Assembly: GCA_022578605.1 (NCBI GenBank)
Contig: MU394073.1
Coordinates: forward strand, 1-64,000
Reading direction: 5' to 3'
Origin: Camillea tinctor
Taxonomy: Eukaryota > Ascomycota > Sordariomycetes > Xylariales > Xylariaceae
Length of the DNA: 64,000 nucleotides
Of this stretch, positions 23,896-36,700 are shown in pieces; the stretch's first letter is position 1; every line of letters starts with the position of its first letter. The notes below the pieces were generated by a model. That model was not told the origin of the DNA and ran no database searches. It saw only the letters and a list, made by a program, of their open reading frames with translations. The position numbers and the translations under genes were made by a program.

Positions 23896-24541
23896 GGCGG
23901 TAATGTTGCTAAACATGTTCTTAAATTGAAGGGGTGGTAGAGAGTACGAGTATTGTCATCCCAATAATTTGGGGGAGGGACGTCATAGGGACGTAGGACA
24001 TTCATTGGCTTTTTTCTTTCTTTTCATTGTCTTTCTTGTTTTCCTTTCCCATCATGTACTTTTAAGAATGACCAAAGCAGGCTGTTTAAGTTGGACGATA
24101 ATGGCAATCGGAATACGAGTAATGGAAGAATGGACAGAGAAAGAGGGATTGGGCGGCTTAGCATTTACCCCTTTCTCTTTTTCATTCCTTTTTAATTCAT
24201 AATATCAGTTTACACACAAACCAAAAGAGAAACATGCGCTCTATGAAGACTAGAAAAGGGGTAAAACACCAAGCGAGAAATAAACAAGCGAAAAAAAAGT
24301 AACACTATGTGATAAGATTAATTCAAACAATTGGGATATCATTTTTTTTTTCTCTTTTTTGGTCTTCTTTTTCTTCTTTTTGTTTTCAGGCATGTTATCT
24401 TTCCTTCTGTATCGTTTAATTCGATTTATCCCATTACCCACCCTCTGCCGTCCCATTCCATCCCATTCCTATTTCCTTCCTTTTCTTTTTTTTTTCCCAT
24501 TTTAATAATCGTTCATTCATTCATTCAATTGATTATGTACC
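23896..24541. other. Intergenic region (converging 3' ends)
   Basis: Between the stops of the orphan gene and the GCK-III kinase. Long T-rich tracts (about 24340-24400 and 24480-24500) are probable 3' UTR of both genes. Confidence 0.5.
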
Positions 24542-25054
24542 TTAGTCGTCTTCATCTAAAGGTTCCACACGGACCAGTATCTCTTCGAGCAGGCCTTCGA
24601 GGAACGTGCCCACGTCCTTTCCCATACCAATCGGTTCGGTCTTATCCAGCCTATCGATCTCCTTGCACACATTTGCCAACTTGTAGACATGCTTGCGGAT
24701 CTTGTCGTGCGCGGCCTCGGCCCGTTGTCTTTGGGGCGTGATAACCTTTTCGTGGCGGTATATCTGTTGTAACCGGATCTGCCGCCGCTTAAGAGCCTCT
24801 TCTAACGCAGGGAATATGACGTCATTGAGAGCATCTAGTTCGCCGTTGGGGTTTGCCGGGGCAGGTGGCGGGAACGTTTCCGGCGGAGGGGGTAATTGTT
24901 TCGGTTGTTGCGTCTTAGACGGGAAGGCTTGTGAGTTTGAGATGGAGGACTGCTGGCTTGAAGTCCGTTGCGCTGGCTGGTATTGTGAACTAACACCGCG
25001 GTATGGTGGAATCTCCGGCAGGTTCATTGGCCCTACCTTACTAGACCTCCTACT

Positions 25055-25085
<31 letters not shown>

Positions 25086-26731
25086 GACTGTGAGCTCTTA
25101 GATCCAACTGACGACTGCGGACTTGCGAACTGAGGAGGAGGGGGAGGTGCAATATTTAGGAAGCCCATGTCATGTTGTAATTGTTCTTGTAGTGCTCGAT
25201 CATATTCGTTAGATGTCATTGTGGGTACTGGTATTATCTGTTTCGAAACAGGTCGCGGCGTGATATCGCCCTGCCGATGTTTCGGCGGCGAAGGCGGCAG
25301 TGGAACCTTTGAAGGAGTCAAAGGTGGTGCGTTAGAGACAGGTTTCCGCTGTGGTGACGATTGACGGGGAGGTCCTAGTCCAGGAGGCCCGGCAGCTCTC
25401 AGGGTACTAGATACTGATGATTTGCCAAAGTCCTGCACTTGGACTTTTCCGGGAGACGTCTCTCTTGCCTTTTCGCCGTAGTCGCCATCCAGGGGCCTTG
25501 AGGCGCGGGCGTTCCTCGTTGATTCGTCCATCGCGTTCAAGCTAGGCCGGGTAACTATATTTCCTCTATCGCCCACCATCCGGACAGTACCAAAATCCCA
25601 CATATCCTCGTTTACCGGCGGGCGCTCAACCGGATCCTCGGGGCCTTCTGGTGTCTCGTCGTCTTCTGATCTATGGGTTGAGCTCCACCGAGAAAACCTC
25701 TCGATCAGCTCTGTCAGGTAGCTTGTCTTCTTCGCTTTTCGGACGAACGTGTGCTTCAGGAGATCTCTCGCAGTTGGCCGGTCTTTCGGGTCCCTCTGCA
25801 AGCAGAGCTCAATAAACTCCTTGAATGCTTTGGTAAAGTTCCCTTCTAACCGGGGTGGTTGATTCTTAGGGATCAGGAATAGCACCTTCATCGGATGAAT
25901 GTCGGCATATGGCGGCTCGCCATTCGCAAGCTCTAGAGCGGTAATTCCTAGCGACCAGATATCGGCCTTGTGATCGTAGCCAGATTGCTTGATGACCTCG
26001 GGGGCCATCCAGAAGGGTGTGCCGACAAAGGTGTTCTTCTTGGTCATGGTGGCCGAAAGCTGTCCAGAGACTCCAAAGTCAGCTAGCTTCACCTGCCCAT
26101 TGGACCCCAGTAGGATGTTTGCCGCTACAGATCATCCGGTTAGTAACTTGTAACTAGTGCTTAGATGAGGATGCAACTTCTATACCCTTGATATCACGAT
26201 GCAGTTTCTTGTCCGCATGTAGGTATTCCAAGCCAAGAAGCAGCTCCCGAATAATGATGGCAATGTAGTCCTCTCCAATTATGCCAGGCTTCATCAGATC
26301 CGCGCAGCTTCCACCAGAACAATACTCCATGACAATCCATAGCTCGGCGCCCTTGGCATAGGAGCCGTAGTACTTGGTGACATAGGGTGACTGGAGCTCG
26401 GAAAGGATGGCGATCTCCTGTATGATATCCTCGACCTCATCTTCGGCGCTTTCGATGTCGATGATCTTGATAGCCACAGCCTGGCCTGTTCGTTTTTCGA
26501 CTCTTTGTTACATGTTAGCTGCAACCGTACATCAATAGCATGGTAAGTAGGTAGGCAGGTAGACAAACCCCTTATATACCTTGCCGAAGCTACCGCCGCC
26601 TTTATACAGAACAATTAGCTACAAGCTCTACTCAGAACCACGGGGGAAGCCCAACCAATGCAGTATTCCTTGGTATATAATAATTCGGGGTCTAAGGCCT
26701 CGTTGCTCTCTTCGTAGTCTCGTTCCGCCAT
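24542..26731 (-). CDS. STE20-type Ser/Thr kinase, GCK-III/MST3-Kic1-like
   Basis: Four exons on the minus strand: 26656-26731, 26569-26599, 26186-26502 and 24542-26124, giving 668 aa; exon 2 is a 31-nt micro-exon carrying the glycine loop. Kinase domain about residues 17-275: GGGSFGKV at 26-33, VAIK lysine K48, HRDIK with catalytic D139, DFG D157-G159, GTPFWMAPE at 176-184. The activation-loop sequence and EYCSGGSCADLM are typical of the germinal-centre kinase III group, which in fungi acts upstream of NDR kinases (RAM/MOR polarity pathway) and in septation. The long C-terminal part is Pro/Ser-rich with a Gln run (plus strand about 25047-25086) and ends in a charged helical segment (from about 575). 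Assignment among SID1, KIC1/POD-6 and MST-1 orthologues is not possible from memory. Confidence 0.92.
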
Positions 26732-28846
26732 GCCGTCGCGTAAGCTCGTGAATCAGTGCAGGGCGTGCTCGTTCGTGGGTCGTTATGGCCTTGGTGAAGC
26801 TAGGTGTGTACGAAGTGGGAGCAGACAAGGTGCAGAGAAGTAAAAACAGCGCGGGACAAGTTGGGACGGAATAGGATAGGACAGGACAAGATGATAAGGT
26901 TCATAGGGCTGAAGCTATCACGGGGCTAGTTTTCTAAGGGAGGTAGTAGCACGATAGAGTCAACGATTGTGGGAAAGAAAAGCTCCAAGATAAGAAATTA
27001 GGAGATTTGAAGGAAAGAGAAATGAGTGTCGGGTACAAGCATCAGGGAAGAATCAGGGATATCTAGCTGCATGCAAGTGGGAACAAAAATAGCGAAGGGG
27101 GGGGGAGAAGGAGATCGAGAGAGATAGAGACGGAGATAGAGATAGTAAGAGTAAGAGTGAGAAAGAAAAGAGAAAGAAAAAAAAAAGGGCCCAAGTTTGC
27201 AGGGCAGCTGACATAGAGATGTCAACAAAAGCGGCAATGACAAGTCAATGCATGTCTAGATAGGGTAAAGGAAAAAAGAAAGAAAAAAAAGGCAAAGGCA
27301 GCAAGTAGGTAGAATGGTTGTATGGTGTGTTATGTGGTGATGTCTTAGCATCGGGAGCTGGAGGAGATCTTTGGTCCAAAAACCCAAGCTTGGGTCCACC
27401 GTGGGGTTGAGTGGAAGAGGGGAATTAGACAGAATGCGGTGAGTTGATTGGAAAACAAAAACAAGCCACTGTCAACATTTAGATTACAAGGGGGGTGTTG
27501 TATAGTTGTACCTTGTAGAGGAGGGGTGGGGAGGGGAGAAGGGGAGGGAGGGAGGGGGATATAGGTAGATGCGGGTACTAACTAGATTTACACTACACTA
27601 CATTAACTTTACATACACGAAGTAATTAGGTACCTAAGATAGTAACCTAAGCTTAGGGGAAAAAAGAGTGTGTGAAAGAAAAAAAAAAGAAAAAAAAGTG
27701 AATTGTATATACCGCCAGAGGCGCGGGGTTTAGGGGAGAAGGGTGATACAGTCTCAGGCGGGGGTTTCTAGGTTTAGCTACCTAAAATAAATAAGATAAA
27801 ATATTATTTAGCAATTAACGCGCTACCAGCTTTAGTATATTTCTGCCTGGGTACCGGTACTTATAACACACTTGCATTATATAGTAACCTACCTAGCTAC
27901 ATGACGATATCTCGAATATTTACATACTTACCACCTACCTACATCAAATAATTTAGGCACTATAGATATCTACCTTAACTTTTTTCAAAAACTCAGCGCG
28001 TTAGTAGCACCAATCATCCCGCGGTGTCCCCTGGAATAGGCAAGGACAAGTCAACTTCGCTTAACCAGCTTGATGTTTCATCGAGAGGTGGGGGTCTAAG
28101 CGGGTTGCCTAGGTGTTGACGTGAACCCAAGCAACACACCATGAAGTCTTCAAGCCTCATATCATTGTTGTATACATAATTGCAATAGTAGGTATAGAAT
28201 ATTCAGGCCTCGAATCAACAGCCACATTGAATATTGATTCAACTGAAACTGCCTAACTGCCGGAATCCATTAACTATCTAAACCTAGTGTAGAATTAACG
28301 AGACCTAACTTCATGTTCCATTGAATTCACCTACAGACACACACAGCAAATCTGCACCAGTGCTCATATCATGAAGAGGAAAAGAAAAAAAAAGGCCTAA
28401 GGAAATAAATGTCATAATTGGCAATAATAGACAACCTCTATTTATACTAGGCTAAAACAATGCCCGAGTAAAAACGAAGGTATCATATCTTCTTTAAGAT
28501 CGCGTCCCCAAATAAAAAGGTAGATTTCGGATCATATAGTGGCCAAAGCGTTTTCAACGAGATCGTAAATCGTAAGGAGCTCGAGAAATATCCTAATTAG
28601 GAAATAAGCGCACAGGCCAAGTCTGCAATGAAATTTCATACGGAGTTAGCGGAGGAACTGAACACTTATGAATCTTATAATAGCAAAGCAACTAACCTAA
28701 CCTAGTCCCATGCTTCTTAGTTCTTTTAATCCCCTGAATCATATTATTTATAACATTGAAGTGCCTACTTAGTTAGTTACAGTATGCCGGACTGTAACCA
28801 ATATAAAACTATGTAGACAATACCGATATCGAGTCTGCAGTTACTA
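26732..28846. other. Long purine-rich upstream region and intergenic space
   Basis: From 26732 to about 27280 and again near 27500-27690 the plus strand is strongly G/A-rich, that is pyrimidine-rich on the kinase strand, consistent with a long kinase promoter and 5' leader. Repeated CCTACCTA/TAGGTA-type words appear near 27880-27950. No gene seen. Confidence 0.5.
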
Positions 28847-30606
28847 CTACTCTGCAGCAAGAAGCTCGAGTCTAGCGCCATCGCGCGGGTGACAGACCAA
28901 ATATGGGCCATCGTGGGTTACCACAAACAAGTCATGGATGGGATACTCGCCCTCTTGGACCCTCACGCCCACCATCCCTTCCCTGCCCGGCACTGCTTCA
29001 AAGTCCATGTACCAGAATACCTTAGCCAGAACCAAGCTTGTCTCCAGGTAGGCCATCGCCTTGCCGGCGCAGCCACGAGTCCCGATCGAGAAAGGGGCGA
29101 ATGCGTCATATGTTGCGTTCTTGCTCCCTTCGAGCCATCGCTCAGGCTGGAATTTGAATGCATTTGGGAAGTACCTCTCGTTGTGGTGCAGGCTGTAGAT
29201 ATTCACCCCGACCTGCGTGCCAGGGGGGATAACATGTCCGTCTACAATAAGCGGTTGCTGCGCGCTGCCGTCTTTCGCCGTTTCGCGCCACAAGGTCCCC
29301 GGTACGGGCGGCGACATTCGTAGCGTCTCGTCGATGCAAGCCCGAAGATAGCGACAGCCCGCGAGACGCGATCCGCCGCGGATCTCCGATCCCGATTTGA
29401 ACGTTGATCGGATCTCTCTGGCAAGCTTCTGGTAGCACTCTCGGTTCTGTGAGAGGTAGAAGAAAGCAGCGGCTAATGCGGACGCGATTGTATCGCCAGC
29501 TGTGCACCATCATAATCAGCTTCTAGTGGAGCAGAGCCATAATCCTGGGAGAGAAGCAACCCTCACCAGCCGCAAAAAAGAAGAAACCCTCCGTCCAAAT
29601 ATCGTCGAGCTTAATGTCCTTGCTACCCGCTTCCAATTGTTTATTGAAGGCAGCAAATAAATCGTATTGGGCGTCCGGCGGCTGCGCGAGTCTCGACGAG
29701 ATCATGGTTCTCAGCGTTCTCATTAGTCTAGCACGGAGACTGTTTGGGAATAAGTCTAAGATCAGCCCAGGCTTCAACTTGGCCAAGGGAGTGAACTGCA
29801 TGCAGGCATTGATACGGTAATTACCGAATTTCAATGACTTAGTCAAGTAGCGATGAGTGTCGTCAGTCTGTAGATTGAGGTCGTAGCCAAAACCAAGTAG
29901 CCCAGCAATACTCAGGCCAAGGTACCGACAGGTGGGTGTCATGTTGGTAGGGGTTTTCTTTGAATGTAAGAGTTGCTTGAGGAATACGTCTATCTGAGCC
30001 AGTAAGGTCAGCTCAAATCCTCTCATTGACCGGTCTGAGAGAACTTGGCTGATCAACCTTCTCTTGGGGCGATGCTCAGCCTTGCCCGTCGTCGTAAACA
30101 CGTTGTGTTGTTCAGGTTGTGCCGTAGGATAGACGTAAGACTTTGTGACACGCTCGTTTTGGTATATCGCTTCCCTACTGTTATTCCAATTCCAACTAAC
30201 ATCTTTAAAGGGGCCTTGGGGAAGTACCTTGTAAAGCTGTGGCCGTGTTGAATATCAGCCGGTCAGGAGATTGCCTCACTACTGGACCTGCCAACGAATA
30301 TTAGAATGCCATGATGACATATGAACATCAAGTATCTAGCGAACCATATTTTAAGTGATTCCTGTAGGTCTTAATATGGAGGCATTTCTTTAGAGCGAAG
30401 AAACCACCATACGCCTCTGTCAACTTGGCCATGAGAGGTCCGGGGTATCCCCGGAGAGGATGGAACAAGAGGCGATAGGCGAAGACGATGGAATACTTGA
30501 TGCAACGAGGTTAGTCAATTACCCTTCCAATATTTATCCGATATTTTCTTACATAGAGGATGAACGCCGAAGAAGCATAAGTAAGAAGTTTCTTAACAAC
30601 GTCCAT
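28847..30606 (-). CDS. Cytochrome P450 monooxygenase of the PKS cluster
   Basis: Five exons: 30553-30606, 30345-30495, 30228-30287, 29567-30169 and 28847-29499, giving 506 aa. The N-terminus (KKLLTYASSAFILYYSIVFAY) is a membrane anchor, followed by the proline hinge LRGYPGPL. I-helix AAAGDTIAS, ExxR at 347-350 (ETLR), PERW region PERWLEG, and the haem loop FSIGTRGCAGK with Cys433. All core motifs are present. Exon 1 is tiny (18 codons) and encodes the anchor; the 60-nt exon 3 and its AAG acceptor are inferred from alignment of the NERVTKS region to family patterns. It lies on the same strand as the SDR and PKS, so it probably oxidises the polyketide. An open frame starting inside exon 4 misses 38% of the protein. 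Confidence 0.88.
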
Positions 30607-31464
30607 TGCGTATCTTGTCTAGTGATGATCTGCGACTTTCAGAAGAGACGTAATGTGTACCTGTAATATTGGTCAAATGATAAGGCTATACACTCAGGAG
30701 CATAGAGTGGAGAGTCTTGGTTCGTGAAATCAAGGTATATAAGTTAAGCTATTGATAGGTATGAAATTGAAAAGTTGGTATAGGGTCAGTCCTCTCGGTC
30801 CTAGCCTTGCCTGTTGGTTCTTATGTAATACAATGAATGGCAAAAGAATGTTAAGCACGCTGGTTCAGAGATTTAGTCCTAAGTGAGGGGTCATATATAA
30901 TCTACCTAGGTACCTAGATATGTACTATTTTAAAGGTGTGTTACACAGACTCCTCTTACAACTTATATACCTATCTATCTACCCCATGGCTATCTCTTCA
31001 CTTCTTTCTTCTAATCAACTTAGGTAAGCATCCCCCCTTTTTTGGTATTTAAAAATAGGGAGAATGAAAGATAGAGAACTGTGCGTGAGTGAGAGAGATA
31101 GACCTTGTACGAATATGAAAATCATCAGGTCTTAGAAAAGAAAAATACTTCGTTCCATCTCGTCACAACGCTCGCCTTGAAACATCTTAAACAAGCGCTT
31201 CATTTATTTCCATGTAATTAGATCTAGTAGCATAATACGGTGAAAAACACCAACTGTGAAGCCGGGTAAGAATATAGTAATTGGGAGTTCGCATGGGAAA
31301 GGGGGGAACGATGGTTACTCTTCTATTATGCAGTAAATTGGTTCCCAGAAACTGTAGTATGATGGCTCCCTCATGAGAAGAACGCATATTATATTTTTAC
31401 AATGTACCCAACAGTAAAAAAGCAATATAGAGATTTTATCCGGTCTGATTTTTGACCATCTAGT
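30607..31464. other. Intergenic region between P450 and SDR
   Basis: P450 promoter side and SDR 3' side. Includes a CCTAGGTACCTAG-type palindromic patch near 30904-30916. No gene seen. Confidence 0.45.
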
Positions 31465-32448
31465 TCAATAGTTGAACTCCTGACCTACCAATTTTTCACT
31501 CAGTTTCCACAGTTCTTCCACAGCCTCAGGGTCACTTGCATGCTCTGCAGGTGTCACGATCTGATTACTCTCTAAGTAGGCCGGGGCCTTAGCAGTGATA
31601 CTAGGGTCTAGCGCAGCCGTGAGCGGCGTGGCTCCAATCTGAGCATATGACTTGAATCTCGGCTCGTCGAAAACGAACTCTTTGCCCGTATTCCGCTTCG
31701 TGATGTCAAATATGCTGTTGTAATCTTCAATAGCCAAGTGTGAGCCGAGCTGTGTCTCGAGATTAGACCCAGGATGGGTCGCAAAGGAAGTGACGCCCCG
31801 GTCCTTCAGTCGTCTAGTCAAGCCCCAGGAGAATAAAATATTGGCTGTCTTGGCCTGACCGTACGCTGTCCAGAGATCGTAGGTCTTGCCACCGGAGAAG
31901 TTATAGTCATCGAAGCGGATGGGGCTGATGCGATAGCCTAGGCTGGTGAGATTGATAACGCGGGCGCCGCGATCTGGGTTCTGGCTTGCAGCAGCTAAGA
32001 GGCCCGGCACCAACAAGTTCGTCAGCAGGAAATGTCCCAGATGGTTGACCGAAAATTGCATTTCAATGCCCTGCTTATCAACTGTGTATTCCTTAATTGC
32101 CATGTTGCCCGCACTATTCACTATCACATCGATCTTAGATGTAGTCGCTTCTAAGATCTCTTTAGCAGCCCGTCGCGCGGACGCGTGGTCGGAAAGTTCG
32201 ACCTGAACAAAGGAGACCCTGACCGAAGGGTCCGTTTCTCGAATAGCGGCAAGAACAGGCTCGGCTTTGGTAAGAGTCCGTGATGCGATGAGTATATGCG
32301 CTGGGCATGCTCGAGCTAGCGTTGTGGCTATGGAACCCCCAATACTACGACCGCCGGCACCTGTGATTACGAAGGTACGGCCTTTGACGTTAGACGCGAA
32401 AGCCTCGACGATTTGCTCGCTTGTCGCTGTTGCGTCAAACACAGACAT
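31465..32448 (-). CDS. Short-chain dehydrogenase/reductase of the PKS cluster
   Basis: Single-exon 327-aa NAD(P)-dependent oxidoreductase. Cofactor loop TGAGGRSIGG at 29-38, NSAG at 111-114, catalytic Ser169, Tyr196 and Lys200 (YGQAK). The overall layout (long C-terminal part after the catalytic Lys, HPGSNLETQL) matches the retinol-dehydrogenase/WW-oxidoreductase-like SDRs common in fungal metabolite clusters. All catalytic residues are intact. It sits between the P450 and the PKS on the same strand and may reduce or oxidise the released polyketide. The ARS after the loop position (IASRTL) suggests preference for NADP, which is a tentative inference. Confidence 0.92.
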   Translation of the reverse strand: MSVFDATATSEQIVEAFASNVKGRTFVITGAGGRSIGGSIATTLARACPAHILIASRTLTKAEPVLAAIRETDPSVRVSFVQVELSDHASARRAAKEILEATTSKIDVIVNSAGNMAIKEYTVDKQGIEMQFSVNHLGHFLLTNLLVPGLLAAASQNPDRGARVINLTSLGYRISPIRFDDYNFSGGKTYDLWTAYGQAKTANILFSWGLTRRLKDRGVTSFATHPGSNLETQLGSHLAIEDYNSIFDITKRNTGKEFVFDEPRFKSYAQIGATPLTAALDPSITAKAPAYLESNQIVTPAEHASDPEAVEELWKLSEKLVGQEFNY

Positions 32449-33767
32449 GATATGGTAATAAAGCTGTAAAGCATTAAATTTTTCGAGTCCAGACAGGTTA
32501 CTCTGTGTAGAAGGAGGGACAGCAGAGACTACTAGATCTTTAGCCTAGGCGCGAAGGACGACAGAGGGTTTAGATACATATAATATTGTCATGTGTTTCT
32601 ATTGTTCAGTTCACTATATGTAGCGGCTAAAACCACCCAATGACGGTATTCAGGGGCTACAGTTGGTTGGTGATGGTGGTTGAGTGGTACAATGCTGTGA
32701 AGGGGGGAAATGAGGTGGGAATAGGGGGTCAACCTAGAGTGAGTAGGTTAGGTGGGTAAATATTTAATGTCGTTGAATAAATAAATTACCCAGGTTCTGT
32801 ACAGGCAATACTCTCAGAAAGATATGGATACGGTCGGCCTCAGGCCTCACACAGCGGTCACCTATATGCGTGTTGGTACGACGATGTCTTCGTAATCCGC
32901 TTGTAAGCAAATATGCTTAGGTATAGGCCCTGATAGACCCCTATCCCTAGGTAGTATTTGCCATAATGCATGCATAGAAACTTAATCCTACACGGAGATT
33001 CTCGTAAATACGTTTGTGCCGCACTCCCACCTCACGCTACCTCGATGGAGGTTAGATAGGTACGTATGTACATACAGTACGCCTGCTAATTATGTCTTCT
33101 CGGTCGGCACTATAGACCTGTGAGACGGGTATATCGGTTTACTCCTGGACAACTTTCATTGCCTCAGCCTCAGAAATCCGTATTGTTGGTTAAAAGATAA
33201 ACACAGCAGGATTGGCCGTAACCAGTAGCTTCGGCCAGTTCTTCTTTAGTTATAACACGATCCATGATGTCGTATTGAACGAGAGGGGCCGAGACTTGCC
33301 CAAAGGCCTAAAAGATAGTTGTTCTTTGAGTGGTTGATGAAAAGAGTAGAGGGACGGCTCGTTAGACTGAGTTTGTGCTGGTCCGAGTACACAGAGAGGA
33401 CTTCAGCAACCTGAGAGCTCGGTGGGACGGGTGGGTGAAAGCAGGGCATTGGTCAGGAGGAAAGATAATCGGACTGTGTCCTAACCTTCCAACCTTCGTA
33501 CCTACTATGTAGGACTATGTAGGCTACTTTGTCTCCATGATTCAAGTGTCGCCAACTGACCCAAGGCGAGACAGACGATTTCCAAACTGACTTGCGCCGC
33601 ATTTGCTCTTTCACTGACACGGGACTTATGTTCTGTCATGAGACGCCAAGCAAGTGCTTAGGTGCTCAATACATCGTTGTGCGAGGAGCCTAGACTAAAA
33701 CTATGGATGTCACTGTTACGTATATAGAGGAACCTTCTTTGTTTCCTCCTAGCCCCTGGCAAACGCC
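32449..33767. other. Intergenic region between SDR and PKS
   Basis: No supportable gene. On the minus strand a coding-like scrap at about 33195-33330 reads APLVQYDIMDRV, ITKEELAEATG, preceded by a TTTTAG acceptor-like site, and then hits a stop; it may be the relic of an enzyme gene (for instance the N-terminal helical domain of a methyltransferase), but nothing around it extends the match. Confidence 0.4.
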
Positions 33768-36700
33768 TTAAGCTTCTAAGGCCTTATCGACAATGTTCCG
33801 TGCCAAACCCTTGATACTCGTCTGAGCATCTAGTAAATCTAGCATCTGTAATTGTGCCCCTAATGCCTGATAGAACCAGCGACGTAGCTCAGTCGCGACG
33901 AGACTATCTACTCCTTGCTCAGCAACACTCTTGTCTAGATTCACATTCAGTACATCGGTGAACAACATCTCAGCAATAGCTCTCCTGATTCCCTCTGTCA
34001 CTAACTCAATTGTGCTCGCCCGCTTATCCGGGCCAGCTTTGATACTCTCTTCAAAATCATGACGGAGCCGAGCCACAACAGACAGAATTACAGGTCCGTC
34101 AGAGACACTGTCTTCTGCGCCGTCCTTGCCATGTTTCTGAGCGTCGTTCATCACACGTAAGATGAGTGACACACGGCCATCACTATGCCAATGGGGCACG
34201 TTTTTTGATGGCAATGCCGCCAGAGCAGCTGGGTCTAGACATGTAAACAAGTTGGCCTCCGATAGAGGGTCGTTCTTCGCGCCTAGCCACTGCGCAGAAG
34301 GCGCGCGTAGAAAGGCGGGCTCCAGCGTAGCCAGTACCTGCCACTCAGTAGTAGTCAAAAACTTATTGCGAGCGTACATGGCATCTGTACCGACCAAGCC
34401 GGCCTTGAAGTCAGACAGTACGTCAGTGACAAGGCCGTACGCCACTGTAGATGAAGGTAGTCCAAGTTGCCGGCGGTACCGGGCGAAATACTCCTGGAAG
34501 TTGGTGGCCGCAATGTACGAGGATTGCGTGGGGGGAGCCCACACAGAATCAGTAGATGTGATCATGACGAAGAACTCTAGAGGTAAAGAAATAGTGGCCT
34601 CGTGCAAGTTCAAGGTCCCCACGGTCTTGGCTGCAATACCGCTCTGCCACTGGTCAATGGTGAGCTTGTTGAACGAGAGATCGGACAAAGATAGGGCAGC
34701 ATGTATAATGCCTTTGACCTGGCGGGCAGCCGTCTTTGCCCTATCAATGGCATGCATGACCTCTTCTCTCTTACTAACATCACAAGCTACGGTTTCGATT
34801 ATGACACCTCGAGCAGCGAGATCGTTCACCAATAGTTGTGCCGCCGGCGTATTGACTCCCCGTCTTGAAAGAATAACGAAATATTGGGCGCCGCGGTCGG
34901 ACATCCACCTGATGATGGATCGACCGAGCCCTCCTAGTCCACCTGTGATTATATAGCATGCTTTGGGGTCGAAAGTTGTTGCTGGTGGCTGTTTGACCAT
35001 TTTAACGAGGGAGTCCGAGCTTTGGAAAGACACCACCAACTTTCCCATGTCTACACCCTTAGCAAAGCTCTGTAAATATTGATCTAGCTTCGATACTGTG
35101 AAAACGGAAAAGGGACGAATAGGCGCAATGCGGCCTTCCCGGTAAAACTCGTCAACCTGCTTCATCAGCTGGCGACCAAGCTCCGGTTCACCGTCAAGAA
35201 CGGACATGAGATCGAATGAGGAGAAAATGGCGTTTTTCTGGAAAAGCTCTAGGCTCATATCCTTCGATTCGAGCACGTCTACCTGCACAAGGTCAATAAG
35301 GTGGCCCATAGGACGTAGTGCTTCTAAGGACTCTGATAAGAGATTTCCCCCAGCGACGGTACTGAGAATAGCGTCAAATCCACCTCTCTTAGTTCTCTCG
35401 ACAGCACGAGACAGAGCTACGTCATCATGTGACAGTATAACATGATCAGCTTGAATGCCCATGTGGTTAACCAGGAAGGAGAATTGGGTAGCGCCATCTA
35501 CTGTAGCGAAAATCTCGGCCCCTATATATCGAGCAAGCTGAATAGCCGCAAGTCCTAGACTTCCGCTGGCGGACTGTATGAGAATCGTTTGCCCCCGTCG
35601 AATGTGTGCAACATGGTCGAGGGCGTATAGAGCAGTCATATATGCTAGGGGCATAGTGGCTACTTCTATCAGGCTGTCTCCAGGCTGAAGCCTTTGAGCA
35701 AATGCAGCGGGCACCCTTGTGTAATTTCCGAAATGGCCTCGGCCGACTCCATACACACGGTCACCTATAGATACCCCAACAACACCGGAGCCCGTTCTTG
35801 TCACAACGCCTGCGTACTCGGAGGAGAGGTTGTCACTGACCGCGTCGAGGCGGTTTGATGCGAGGGCCAAGTCTTTCCAATTCGCGCCAACAACCTCGAC
35901 TTTAACATCGATGTAGTCAGCTGGAAGGGGCTGAAGCATCTCCGTGTAGGGTCGGAAGTATAAGGAACCTAGAACTCCCGGCGTCTCGAAATCTGCACGG
36001 ACAGGGCCTTGGCTATCGATGGGCTGCATCTCGGCGCCCAGATAAGTTGGCGTTCTAACTGGCTCCGTATAAACACTAAGTTCTGTATCTGGCACGATGC
36101 GGCTCACCCACATACAGCCATCCTGCCAGGCCAATTCGCGGTCTTGGCTCTTTTCGGCGGACCCGTCACGCCGGAGCGCGAACTCATGATCCACAATGCT
36201 CTGGATGAGATCGGAGTCATCAGTCTGATAATTCCTAGCGTCGACATCTATCGAGAGAAAGCGACCTGCAGGGTTCTCAGTCGCGATCGCGCGAAGCAGC
36301 CCGACCATGAACGCTCCGCGAGGATCACGGCCTTTTATAATACCGCTAGATGTCAACCAAACCATACTACTAGTATTTCTCGCAAGGTGTTGGTACGCCT
36401 TGAGGCGTGTCTCATTGCCGTCGAACAGATCATTTTCGCAGCCCAGGAACACCACTACATGCGCACCCGCGGGTATCGTTCCCGGTGCCTCATCAACTAT
36501 GCATGTTTTCGGTGTAGTTCCACGACGCCTAAGCTCGTCAGCAACTTGCCCCAGAAGCGGTACCGCACCTGCGGCCCCGTGAAGAAGGTAGATGACCGTA
36601 TTGTCTTTCTCAAGATGGTCCATTTCGGCCTCTGCAGCTGGCTGATCAAGACGAGTAGAGATTATGATCGAAGTGCAATTGTGTGGTTGGGGATAATCGT

